A stretch of 64,000 bases of DNA from Perca fluviatilis (Eukaryota; Chordata; Actinopteri; Perciformes; Percidae), in the NCBI RefSeq assembly GCF_010015445.1, contig NC_053120.1:7216614-7280613 (forward strand). The letters are read 5' to 3'. The stretch's first letter is position 1; each line of letters opens with the position of its first letter. This document shows positions 12,171 to 64,000 of the stretch, piece after piece. Position numbers and translations under genes: made by a program. The notes below the pieces were generated by a model. The model had not been told where the DNA came from. It did no database searches and saw only the letters and a list, made by a program, of their open reading frames with translations.

Positions 12171-14162
12171 GCTTCTAAATCCTACAGATAAAGGCCTCAG
12201 GATAATGTAGAAATACCAAATAAATATTCCATTACCTGTAAAAGTCCTACATTTAAAAGTGAATCTTTATGCTACACCGGTAGGTGTGACTATGGGGACT
12301 TTTACACCTGCCTCATTTAGTCTGGTTGAATCTCACTAGAGTTCGTTTCCCCCCTTGGGCAGGTGTGGATGCAGAAATCGCTCTTGGATGCGCACCAAAA
12401 GCGGACCAAACGATCATACCAATATTTACTTTCTGGCTCCCGCCCGAGACACATCTGACCAATAAGCAGAGGGATCGTTCTTGCGTGGTTTGTAATGACG
12501 CATTTTGGTACTCCTGGATTTTCTTTTTTATGTGTGAAAGGGGAAATCACTCCAAGTTTACAAACTCATCCACTGATTCGGGCCAGAGCACACAAACTAT
12601 AGGTGTGAAAACACCAAGGTCCAACTAATCAGGGCTGTGGTTGGATAGTGTGACTCCTTACCTCATATTTCTAAAAGTCTGGCCGCTGACCGTTGACCAT
12701 GACACATTTTGTGATCCCTCTCACTGCCTCTCTCCATTTCTAATCTTCCACTGGTTTAAACTTACACCTCAGTGTATACCTCACCCTATTTCCCTGTTTT
12801 AACCTCAAATACTTCGTAAGTGATGGCAATTCATGTGACCTTTAAGTTTAATGGAGTATAATCAGAGTTATGAGCTAAATTCACATAAAGAGGGTTTAAT
12901 GTAGAACAAGTATTGTCTCATCTCGTGGGGTTTTTGTAGTTAGAGATGTTATGATGTTATGTTATGAGTGGGGTTGAAGCATAAAGCTGGAAAATGGTTC
13001 TCCTCACTGCTTTGACAGCTTTTTGATGGGATGAAATTATATTTGGTAATTTGAACTAACCATTGTAAACAGGCCCACGGTGCAATGTCACAATTGGAAA
13101 CAATGATAATTCAGTATGTTAAATGGCTCCTACTGTTCTTCAGGAATAGCTATAGATAGATATGAATGTGTATATCACAGATGCATTAACTTTAGGTAAT
13201 GTTTAATTAACACCTTATGTCGATATGTACCTTGTTGTTTAAATTCAGACAAAAGCCAGAGTGTAAAAACCCCAATTTGTGTTTATTCGGGGGGTTATGC
13301 ATTGAATAATTCTATTAAAATGCAAACAGTCGTCTAGAATAGCTAAAATTGTACGTGAACAGAGACTGATCAGGGCGGTGTGTTTATAGGATAAACTCGT
13401 ATTTTGAGACTCATTACACTCTGACCTACATTTTTCCTTTCCTTGCGTTGTTTTTCTTTTCCACCTTATTTCCCTCTCTCATATAGCCTCTCTCTGTCTC
13501 TCTCTCTGACAGGCCTAGCTGGCAGTACAACTCAGATTGGTGTGAAATCGCCGCCTAACAGGCGGGAAATTGGCTCTGTTATTTTTGGAGCAGAGTCATA
13601 GGGGACCGTCGGACCATCATCCTCTCTCTAATGAGCAGGTGATGGAGGCGTAGCTGGGGAGGGAGGGAAGGAGGGAGGGACGGACGGAGGGATGCACGGC
13701 GTCTCAAACAGCACACACATGGCAGATGTACAGAGAGGGAAAACACCTCTGCAAAAAGGTAACTGAGAGAAAGAGGAGAAGGAAGAAAAGAAGGAATGAG
13801 ATGGTGTGATGAGATTTCTTGTGGCTAATTTGACTGTCCCCATCAGATTAGGGGGGTTGGTTTTGTCTAGAGCAGTGGTTCCCGAGCTTTTTTTTGCCTG
13901 ATGTAACAGCCGTCATGTATCCAGTAGCCCTTCATCAACACCTCCTATCATGCTCCAAATGGATCCTACACATTAAAAAGGGATGTTTTTAAATGTTTGT
14001 TTCAATCTCACATGCCGACATTTCTTGATGTGACACCCGTATCGGCAGGCTGGCTTCTGTAACAAAACAACGATGAAAAATAAATCTGTTTTATGATATG
14101 ACAACGCTCCGGTTTGTTTAGGTTCAGGGAAAGATCACAGTTTGGGTTCAGATTACTACTAA

Positions 14163-15943
14163 TAGTCTGGATCAACGGAAGTACATTTCCAGGATTAAAA
14201 CCTGACATCCTGCGCGTGAGCCACACACTCTCTGTGTAAAAATCCCTTTGCTACAGGAAACAACAAATGTCGAGCTAGCAAGCTACACGCTAAAAATGGC
14301 AAGTTTTTAAGAAAATTTGAATCATGCAAATAGGCAGGCCTGCTTGGTTCTTTCGAGTAATGTCTGTAAAGATTTACAAAGAATATGTTTACAGCATTTA
14401 CTCTTTAACTGGAACGTTTTGTGGACCGATTGGTGGGATTGCTGTGATTTAACCATGTATCCAGCTAATTTAAATAGCTCATGTTACTGTGTTGTTTGAA
14501 CAGTTAACTTCAGCCAGAGATGGTTTAGAACCAGTATATAACGGACCAACAGATCCCGTTGCTCTGGACGGAGACCAGTGAAGGATATTAGAAGCACTTT
14601 TCCGGTGAGCGCTGAGCGTTACTGCGCAGCCTCCAACTGAGAGAGACGACGTAGATGTGACGTGAGCAACCTGTCTGAAAGTTGTAAGTCTTCTGGTAGC
14701 TGTGCCAAGAGAACTCTCAATCATTCCCAATCTACGGAGAGCGTAGGTATATTTAAGGAGATAACATGGACACAGGCTAATTATTGCTAACTAAAATGCT
14801 AGTTAACGTTAGTAATTAAACTTAAACAGCTAATGTAAGTCGAAACTGCCTGCGAGCTTCTCCTGTACTATACGGTAATTCCTCTACTGTGCGACAGTAA
14901 GTCGCGTGGTTATGACACAATCGTTAGCCTATTTTTACAAAAACGTCTGCTACGGAGCCATAACGTGAGGTACAAGGTAATGGAGCCTTTTATACATTGT
15001 CGTGTTTCTTTAGAACTAAACAATGGACAAAAAAAGTCTTTAAACGCTTCAGATGTAAAGTTATTCGCTGTCAAAGTGACATCAAAATGAATGGCAGTCA
15101 ATGGGATGCTAACGTCGGGTGATCGTTTGGTAGCATCAAAATGGCGTCATAGGAGGTTCGAGTTCTGAAGCGAAGCTTACCCCCTTGTTTAGAACCGAGA
15201 CCGAGACGCCTCAGAGTAGCTTCCTGTATCTGTGTCACGTGGGCTCTGCCACGGCCACGCCTCTTTAGGAGACTAGCGGCAGGTCCTGTGTGTATTGATA
15301 CCAATGGGGGAAGTGAACGTGAACACAGATTATGAGCGATTCTTTCGCCCCATAGTCACCAAAGAATATATTGGATATACATTTTTCACAAGCCACATAT
15401 CTCCAGAACATTCTGACACTAAAATGGCGAGATCTGGCAACACAGCTAAGCTAGCGTCAACTAACGTCGTGAACGCCCTAACAAAACTAATCTCCGTGAT
15501 GCTAAATATGTCTTTTATGTGTGTTAATATCTAATGTTAGCAAAAGAACCTATTAATAAATTATTTAAATATAACTTTTCATCCATCCACACGACGTTCA
15601 CTACACGCTAAAACGAGGCCACGCCCGTTAAGAAGACAGGAAGTGTGTACCATTTCATACCATTGGAGCTTTAGTATAAAGGATCTTTGCTTCAGCTAAT
15701 ATTCTATGTGGCGTTTTCTTTTGCAGGGTACAAATGTTCCACTAAAACAAGTTCCTTCCCAAGACTGTTTTGCTGAGCCACCTTCGCCGTGTCCGGAGCT
15801 CAGTGCCGATTGTGATTGGTTTAAAGAAATGCAAACAACTTGGTGCGTTTTTTCCCCCCACCTTCTATCCAGGAATGTACGTATGTTGTAGCCAGACCTT
15901 ACTCCACAGCGCTGTGGAGATAGGTCCGGCAATGCAAGACTAC
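14163..15943. mobile_element. TAGTCT-ended DNA element, split copy
   Basis: The two halves, 14163-14514 and 15689-15943, match the inverse of 41489-42148 in order (TAGTCTGGATCAAC, CGAGCTAGCAAGCTAC, AGCTCATGTTAC, AAATGTTCCAC, GACTGTGATTGG-type segments). Outer ends read TAGTCT and AGACTA. Confidence 0.6.
14515..15688. mobile_element. hAT-like insertion splitting another repeat
   Basis: Starts CAGAGATGGTTTAG and ends, inverted, CAAAGATCCTTTATA. Flanked by ACTTCAGC (14507-14514) and GCTTCAGC (15689-15696). It interrupts a repeat whose uninterrupted relative is at 41,489-42,148, where the sequence runs straight through this junction. No recognisable transposase. Confidence 0.6.
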
Positions 15944-17348
15944 GGTTACAACAATAAACAGATGGTTAAGGTTAGGGAACGATCGTGGTCATGCTTTTCA
16001 AAAACCTGTCAACTGTCAGCAGTAAACTGGAAATTAACAGCAGTCTCCTGTGTTTAAGTCTTATGATTTGTTAACCCATCCATTCACAACACAAATTTGT
16101 GCATGTTTGGTATTATTACCAAAGATTATTTTTCAAATTAGGTGATCTACTCCACACTCATTCCTCATGCCTCTGGTAACTGCAGGGGTGGCATTCACTG
16201 TTATAAAGAACAGTCCCAGTCCCATAATGCACAAACACACAGCGCTGGCCTGTGCAGCGTGTGTTTATGTTGAGACAATGGAAGAAGTCAATCTAATCTT
16301 TAGCCAAAGCAGAACAACGCCTACAACAGAGAACATATAGTACTGTACAGTTAATACACACTCCTACACTACTTCCATCACCACACACTGCAGATCATTT
16401 CTGATTCACACTGTTGCATCATTAACAACTCATGCGGTTTTAGATACATGGATGCACAGATTCTAAAGGAAGCTCTGCAGAGACACTTCAGTTTATAAGA
16501 GTATACATTTATTCATTTCAAATGAACATACTGTTTCAATTATGTCCAAACGTTAACATACATCTCTTCATGACTGGCTCAGGGAACGCACAGTCACTGG
16601 TTTCCCTGGTTTAACTGGAGCTTACTCACCACTGGAAGGCATCATGCACATATTCATCACGGTCCATACATTCAACACCACATATCCCAGGCAGAGCCCA
16701 CAGATCCTTTGGAAGGGGGCGTTTTTTTCTCCTGGAGGTGTAGTCGCTGATGCAGCTGTAGCTTAACACTGCCCCCTACTGTCTGACATTCAGTATCCAT
16801 TCAACGCAAAAGGAGTGATAAAGTTGCCCTACTTGTGATCATATTTAATCCATACTCAATGCTATTTATTTGTGTCACTGCCTTTTTCAACATTGCCTTT
16901 CATAAACAGCATGTTACAACCCCCTCAATAATCAAAACTGGCCAGTGCAACCACCCTAAAAACCTATTATAATTTCCTTTACATAAATATAGACATTTGA
17001 AACAAAACTTGATGCAGAAAAGGCACAAATTGTTGCAGAATAATTCACCAGAATGCAGGAAATTAAGTGTCTGATATGCTCAAAATTTGAATTTCCTTAG
17101 CAGAAAATAAATCAGTTCAATCAATCAATTTCACCTAAGGAAGAAAAGAAACTATTTAAGATAGAAGCCACAAAGACAAAATGCATTCACTTGAAATTAA
17201 ATGTTTACAATTAAAATAAATAAATAAAATATGGTCAACTTCCTTATCATTGTATATTTTATCTGTGTGAAATCTTGAACAGACAGTTTCCCCTTTCGTC
17301 TTTGAATTTGTTGGCCTTATTTTTCATGAACACAGTCTCCACACTTTT
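15944..17348. other. Intergenic DNA downstream of sirt5
   Basis: AT-rich unique-looking sequence with no recognisable exon, RNA gene or element. It lies beyond the sirt5 3' end. Confidence 0.5.
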
Positions 17349-17354
17349 TTTATT
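17349..17354 (-). terminator. Candidate poly(A) signal of sirt5
   Basis: AATAAA on the minus strand about 72 nt beyond the sirt5 stop codon. This would give a short 3' UTR. It is a sequence match only; no cleavage site was verified. Confidence 0.45.
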
Positions 17355-17425
17355 TTTGGTATTTGTACCAATAAAGATCTCCAGTGTTGGACAGTCATGG
17401 TCTGTGTGCAGCTGACGTCCAGGAC

Positions 17426-24635
<7,210 letters not shown>

Positions 24636-24772
24636 CGGGTTTTGGCTAGTAGGGAAGAAAAATATGACACGTTTCACAATGGAAACAATTGCCTCCGTTG
24701 TAATCACAGATTTTACAATTGAGACTTTTCCACACTAAGCTATTTAAGCAAGCAAGTAGATCAGAAATGTCA

Positions 24773-24791
24773 CTTCCGGCTGCCATCTTTG
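24773..24791 (-). promoter_or_regulatory. YY1/ETS-like site pair upstream of sirt5
   Basis: The minus strand reads AAGATGGC followed by CCGGAAGTG, the adjacent YY1 and ETS motifs typical of TATA-less housekeeping and mitochondrial-gene promoters, about 140 nt before the sirt5 ATG. It may be an alternative promoter or enhancer within the first intron. Confidence 0.4.
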
Positions 24792-25120
24792 TTTGGATTA
24801 GCAAAAGAACTTGGGAAACGCGATAAAGGTTTGTTGTGCGGTTGTTGTTCCAGCCTAATAGTCTTCTTCAGTCGATCTGGAAATGCCTTTGAGCTAAACT
24901 GAGATAAACTAAACCACACCAATAAGGTACATTAAGGTGTTGTGTCAGTAAAATTGTGACGCTTTTGGGATAGCTAATGCATTAATGAATTTAACTGTAA
25001 CATATTGCACGATACCATCGACATTTTTAATGCAGCACTTCTGATCAAAAGTATTACAGATTTCATAATAACACGCAGGCTTGTTGAACTTTTATTGCAT
25101 ATATGAGACTAAAACTATTT

Positions 25121-25330
25121 AAAGTTTCACTTTATGAGGTTTTTTAACATTAATATGTGTTCCCCCAGCCTGCCTATGGTCCCCCAGTGGCTAGAAATGG
25201 TGATAGGTGTAAACCGAGCCCTGGGTATCCTGCTCTGCCTTTGAGAAAATGAAAGCTCAGATGGGCCGATCTGGAATCTTCTCCTTATGAGGTCATAAGG
25301 AGCAAGGTTACCTCCCCTTTCTCTGCTTTG
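25121..25330 (+). mobile_element. TTAA-type element, truncated copy 5
   Basis: Matches the left third of the other copies (TTTCACTTTATGAGG through TTTCTCTGCTTTG) but lacks the terminus and the minisatellite half. It ends abruptly where CATCACAGAGGTGTTGCGC begins, apparently another repeat. Confidence 0.7.
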
Positions 25331-25796
25331 CATCACAGAGGTGTTGCGCTTCGGCGGTTCGGCCCGTCTTGAAGGGCTGCTGTACGTTTTGCAAACCACC
25401 AGATGTCACTGTGTTTCTGTGGATTAAAGCCCCAAAACGTCACATCTTTTTCGGTACAAATAGAAAGAAAGCCCCAAAAACTTCAAAGCTTCATTCACTT
25501 ATCACTCTAGTTTTCCTACACAATAATAACAAGCATGGAACTTACTTCCTAAATAGCAGTTACCGGAGCCTGTCGTTAGCTGGCTTTAACATATGCTAGC
25601 TAGCTAAGCTAAGCTAACAGCCGGGGTCAGCAGGTTAAATGGACGTTAGCTAGCAGGCTAACAAGCTAGTGCTGGTATCCAAGGAAACGGCAACGGCTTC
25701 ACCAGCATGCCATTACGCTGTGAAGTGGCGTGCCCATGGTAATGAGTTGTGGATGTTGTTACAGCTGTGTTTTGCTAACGTTAACTAGCTACTTAC

Positions 25797-26040
25797 CTTG
25801 CAGGGCAGCTGGATTGTCGCGATATCTACGAGATCACACGATAATTGCTGTAACTTTAATCCAAACCAACTGGCTCGTCAGGTTCAGCCCACGGGTGCAT
25901 TAAGAGAGCTTCAGCCAGGACTATCAGATGAAGTAGCTAAGCAGGAACTCAGTCGGGTGTTCTCTCCTCCGTGGATGTGTAATACGAAGGTTTTCTCTCA
26001 TTCACCAGCCCAGCAGCAGTAGGAAGTGGATTGGTGTGTG
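25797..26040 (-). other. sirt5: Candidate non-coding first exon and promoter of sirt5
   Basis: On the minus strand a near-consensus 5' splice site (AAG then GTAAGT) follows base 25797, which pairs naturally with the acceptor before 24645. Upstream on the same strand are a CCAAT motif and an ETS-like ACTTCCT site near 26015-26030. The 5' limit given is arbitrary. The exon would contain short upstream ORFs. Inference from splice signals only. Confidence 0.4.
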
Positions 26041-26187
26041 ACGAAATGAGCCTATGAAGAGGGTCAGCGAGGTAGTTAGATAACAACCCCAACAAAAACT
26101 AGACATGACCAGCAGAGGGAGCATTTGTACTACAGTCTTCTTTTTTTTGCTGCATGTGTGAATTTCTCTTTTTGGATCTGTAGTAGA

Positions 26188-26468
26188 AAATTCTTCTTGT
26201 ACCTTTTGAATTATTTTTCATTTGATTTTGATTATTTTACTTTTATTCCAGATTGTAAAACTCTATTACATAGTAAAAGTCCTGCATTCAATGGATGGAA
26301 CTTTTATACTTTTACTTGGTAACATTTGGAATGCAGGACTTTTACTACGTAACATAGTTTTACAATCTGGAATAAAAGTAAAATAATCAAAATCAAATGA
26401 AAATGTTGGTTATGTAGCTAGTTGTTATGAACAAACAAAAAATAGTTCAAAAGTACAAGAAGTTGTCT
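26188..26468. repeat. Long inverted repeat (hairpin)
   Basis: The left arm 26188-26290 matches the inverse of 26330-26468 over about 100 bp, e.g. GATTTTGATTATTTTACTTT with its complement. The right arm is interrupted by about 33 bp near 26405-26437. The ACTTTTACTTGGTAAC loop resembles the common fish AAAGTAAAAGTACTT repeat. Confidence 0.7.
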
Positions 26469-27125
26469 TTTCTACCTACAATGATGTCTCGGGGCTCCGT
26501 ACGTTAGGGGCCAGTGTTACTTAAAAAAAAAAATTATTCACATTCCAAATGTATTTAAAGTCCAAAAAGTATAAGCACTGGCCTATTTCAGAATGTATCA
26601 TATTATTGATTATAATTATTCATGCATTAATACGTAGGCTACATTGCTTCAGTGTTGCAGCTGGTAAAGGTGGGGCTAATTACTTATACTGCCAGGGAGC
26701 TTGTGAATTTCACCAAGGGATCAATAAAGTCATATCTTAACCTAAAATAATACAGTACATCATAATGTGTTTGATTATATTTTGTAATATAAATCTGAAT
26801 CTGCAAATAATGTAGTGGAGTAAAAAGTATAATATTTCCCTCTGAAATGGAGAAGAAGTTTAAAGTTGCAGAACAATGGAAATACTCTAGTGAAGTAAGT
26901 AGGCCTACCCCAAAATTGTAGTAAAACTACAGTACTTGAGTAAATGTAGGTACATTCCACCACTGTCCATATACTGTAGCTGCCGAAAACAAAATAGTCC
27001 AAATTTACTTGTACTGTCCCTCTCTTGTGCTTTCTTACTGAAATAATTATGAACCCATTTGCAATCATTTTTATTCTCCCTTCTCCACTAGAGGCAGCAT
27101 TGGATTAATAAAGTATAAAGCACAA

Positions 27126-27165
<40 letters not shown>

Positions 27166-28987
27166 ACTATAGTCACAATGGGAAATTGCAGTGTTGCAGC
27201 AGCCAGATGAGGCAGGTAAGAATAAGTTGACATGAGACTTTCCTAACATTACAATTTGATTGTTGTAATACTGAACTCAAGTGGTATTTCAGTTGATTAA
27301 GGCGGTGCCTAAACCAAAAGCTTGTCCTTTTCTACAGTTTATGTCCCTGCAGTCCTTCTTCTGCTCCATACAGTGACTATTTAATAACACTGTACAAGAG
27401 TTGGCTTTGTAAAAGATAAAGCAGCTACAGTGTTTTAGTTGATTTTGACTGTAACCTTTTACTTGTTTCAAATATTTTTATTATGAAGCTTAATTTCAAA
27501 AAGCAAGTAAACAAAATTGTTATTACAGTGCTTCTTTTTTTACAGAATATAAACAAAAATAAGGAATGGAAATAAGGATAAATAAATAAATAAAAAAAAC
27601 AAAAAAAAAAAAAACTAACAAATGAGAGGCCCTAATCCCTACCCGCAATAACCCACCCCGGACTGCGATCAGGATACTGCTTGTCCTGTAAGATAATATT
27701 CCAAAGGTTGCCAAATGTTCTCAGATGAACCGGATCCTCTCAAGGTGGAGTGTGAGCCATATCTTCAGTGTTGGTCCCTCTTTCTTTTTCCAGAATAAGA
27801 GGATACACTTCTTTGCAGTGAGAATTCCATATGCCAAGAAGCGCTGTTGCGCCAGTGTCAGTCTCTCACCAGTCTCTTTGCTTTATTGGATATCCCTAAG
27901 ATTACTAAAACTGGATCTAGGACAATTTGAATATTTAACACCTTAGACATGAAAATGACTGTAACCTTTTACTCATAGGCAGTACTCACAGTGCTATTGT
28001 CAGAATACTGTGGCCGGTTTCATGGAATACATTTGTTTTATATCATGTTTGCCATTATGAATTCCACACCCTGTAATTAGAACAGGGGCCTCTTGTGGTT
28101 GAGCCTGAGTCAATCCTGTCACTTTCTTTGTCCCGACCAGAATGCGTTTCTATTGGCCAGTCTTGCAGGTGTTGTCAATCTAAAAGAAAACCTATTTTAG
28201 CTTGTGGTGTCAGAAATAAGTAAGATTTGCTATATTTACAATCAGCATGAAACTCAAATGTTTGACAAAATGTGACTAAAAAGGTCCAAACTGTGTACAA
28301 GCATGTTTTGATTCTGCATATTGACTTTAATGGGTGTTTTATCTCACCAATGACATTTCAATATCAAGTGTGAACTTTATATTTCTTGTTATCTTCTTTG
28401 AGTTTCCTATTTTATTACTAAAAGTGATTCATCAACCTTTTTTTGTGATGTATCCAGACCTGTCCTTGTAGTTCCTGTGAAACTAAAGATGGTGCAAGAA
28501 ATATTTGATTTCATTATCAACTTATACGTACATTATTTTTTTATGAATCAGTTATTCATTATTCTGTTGATTTAAGTGTCAAATAATAAAAATGCTATCA
28601 CAAGTTCCCAGATGCCAAGGTGACATCTTCAAATTTTGCTAAATGAACACAAATACAAATACATGTCTGAAACACAAATACATTAGACTACATTTTCAAT
28701 GATATAAAACAGAGAAAAGAAACTAATTCTAACTTTTGAGAAGCTGGAACCGGAGATTGTTTTTGCTTGACGATAAAATGACATTTTAATCAATTACCAA
28801 CATTGTTGTTGATTATTAAAGGAATTCATTGATTGTATATATGAGCCACACAGGATAGTTTAAATAGTGTAATTGATGTGAATATGGTCATTCTTTTCAT
28901 TGGACAATGTGTTCTTAACGTGGAGTTGGAACTGCAGGTGGAGCTGGCTTACAGTAAAAGAAAGGAACAAGAAGCTCATCAATCCTA

Positions 28988-28990
<3 letters not shown>
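26469..28990. other. Interval between sirt5 and phactr1
   Basis: No gene recognised. Contains fragments of AGTAAAAGTCC-type repeat (26,900-26,965), the GATT microsatellite, and 27,520-27,960, which resembles a retrotransposon 3' region but carries no intact ORF. With divergent transcription it may hold regulatory DNA for both genes; no specific site could be supported. Confidence 0.5.
27126..27164. repeat. (GATT)n microsatellite
   Basis: About nine GATT units next to a retroposon-tail-like GGGAAATTGCAGTGTTGCAG. Confidence 0.85.
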
Positions 28991-29026
<36 letters not shown>

Positions 29027-29164
29027 CTCCCCTCCAACCCTCCATCACAATAGCCCGCCCCCCTCCTACCACGTCTTCCCGGGCGGGTGCACGAGTGGCT
29101 GCTGCGACGCAGAGTCTCTCGCAGTCCCGCCGGTCGCCAGTGGACGCTGCCCGGCTGGCCGAAC
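28991..29164 (+). promoter_or_regulatory. Likely phactr1 exon 1a 5' UTR/promoter with CT-repeat
   Basis: A (CT)n run at 28991-29023 followed by C-rich, CpG-rich sequence up to the exon 1a ATG. Polypyrimidine/GAGA-type tracts next to CpG-rich leaders are common at vertebrate promoters. The start site is not determinable by eye. Confidence 0.4.
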
Positions 29165-63666
<34,502 letters not shown>

Positions 63667-64000
63667 GTAAGTCTTTTTTTTTCTTTAGGGGAATAAGTAG
63701 GGCTGGGGGCCATAGCTTTGTCCCGATTCGATTCTTTCAAGATACACTGGTTCCAATTTGATTTGTTTTGCAGTTTTTATTCATTGCGATTCGATTGTAT
63801 TGAGTATTGCGATTATTATTATTTTTTTCCTTCTTTCATAAAAACAAAAGTTGAGTAATACACTTCTAGAGACAATATATCATGAGACAGTTCTATAATG
63901 TAATTGTTTTCTAAGAAGAATGCACATCACATGTCAGTCAGTCAGTCAGTCTGACATTTATTTCATTTTTGGCATTTTCTGCTTTCGTTCTGTTTTGCTG

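Larger units (their letters stand above)
5494..14162. other. Intergenic DNA without recognised genes
   Basis: Apart from the repeats listed at 6004, 7373, 8514, 10404, 11856 and 12115, nothing codes convincingly. 9,100-9,800 has degenerate AGGGCATTTTTAGAAAGTG repeats and poly-T. 11,290-11,640 and 12,200-12,270 contain fragments of a common AAGTATTCAGATCC-type fish repeat. Open frames are short and lack splice context or family motifs. Confidence 0.6.

Overview
The window looks like nuclear DNA of a bony fish, probably a percomorph-type teleost. It holds two vertebrate genes with ordinary GT-AG introns (one intron is GC-AG). The rest is long CA/GT microsatellites and many short non-autonomous DNA transposons (hAT-, TTAA/piggyBac-, Tc1- and Harbinger-like) of the kind common in fish. 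No bacterial, phage or viral gene was recognised.

Layout. 1-17,348 is gene-poor intergenic DNA made largely of repeats. It includes a hAT element with a perfect 8-bp target duplication at 3,447-5,485 that carries a TTAA-type element inside it. 17,426-24,635 on the minus strand is a complete sirt5 gene (mitochondrial lysine desuccinylase/demalonylase) with eight coding exons and 304 codons. A probable non-coding first exon ends at 25,797. 26,050-28,990 is the interval between the two divergent genes and contains a large hairpin repeat. From 29,165 to the right edge runs the 5' two-thirds of phactr1 (phosphatase and actin regulator 1) on the plus strand. It has two alternative first coding exons (29,165-29,276 and 47,296-47,560), both ending in phase 1, which splice to a shared exon at 56,627. 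Exons at 60,023, 61,338, 61,574, 61,856 and 63,470 follow. The gene runs off the window before the C-terminal RPEL repeats and the PP1-binding tail.

The genes are functionally unrelated: Sirt5 removes acidic acyl groups from mitochondrial and cytosolic enzymes, and Phactr1 links G-actin sensing to protein phosphatase 1. Their proximity reflects old vertebrate linkage; SIRT5 and PHACTR1 both lie on human 6p. Here they are neighbours transcribed away from each other, with no recognised gene between.

The most interesting material beyond the genes is: the second phactr1 first exon; a GC-AG intron and a one-codon deletion beside the NAD/active-site loop in sirt5; a roughly 159-bp microsatellite that starts inside a sirt5 5' splice site; and a family of TTAA-flanked elements whose core is an expanding 46-bp minisatellite with a perfect TATA-box-like motif in every unit. 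All exon boundaries were read by eye from splice signals and reading-frame continuity. No alignment was run.
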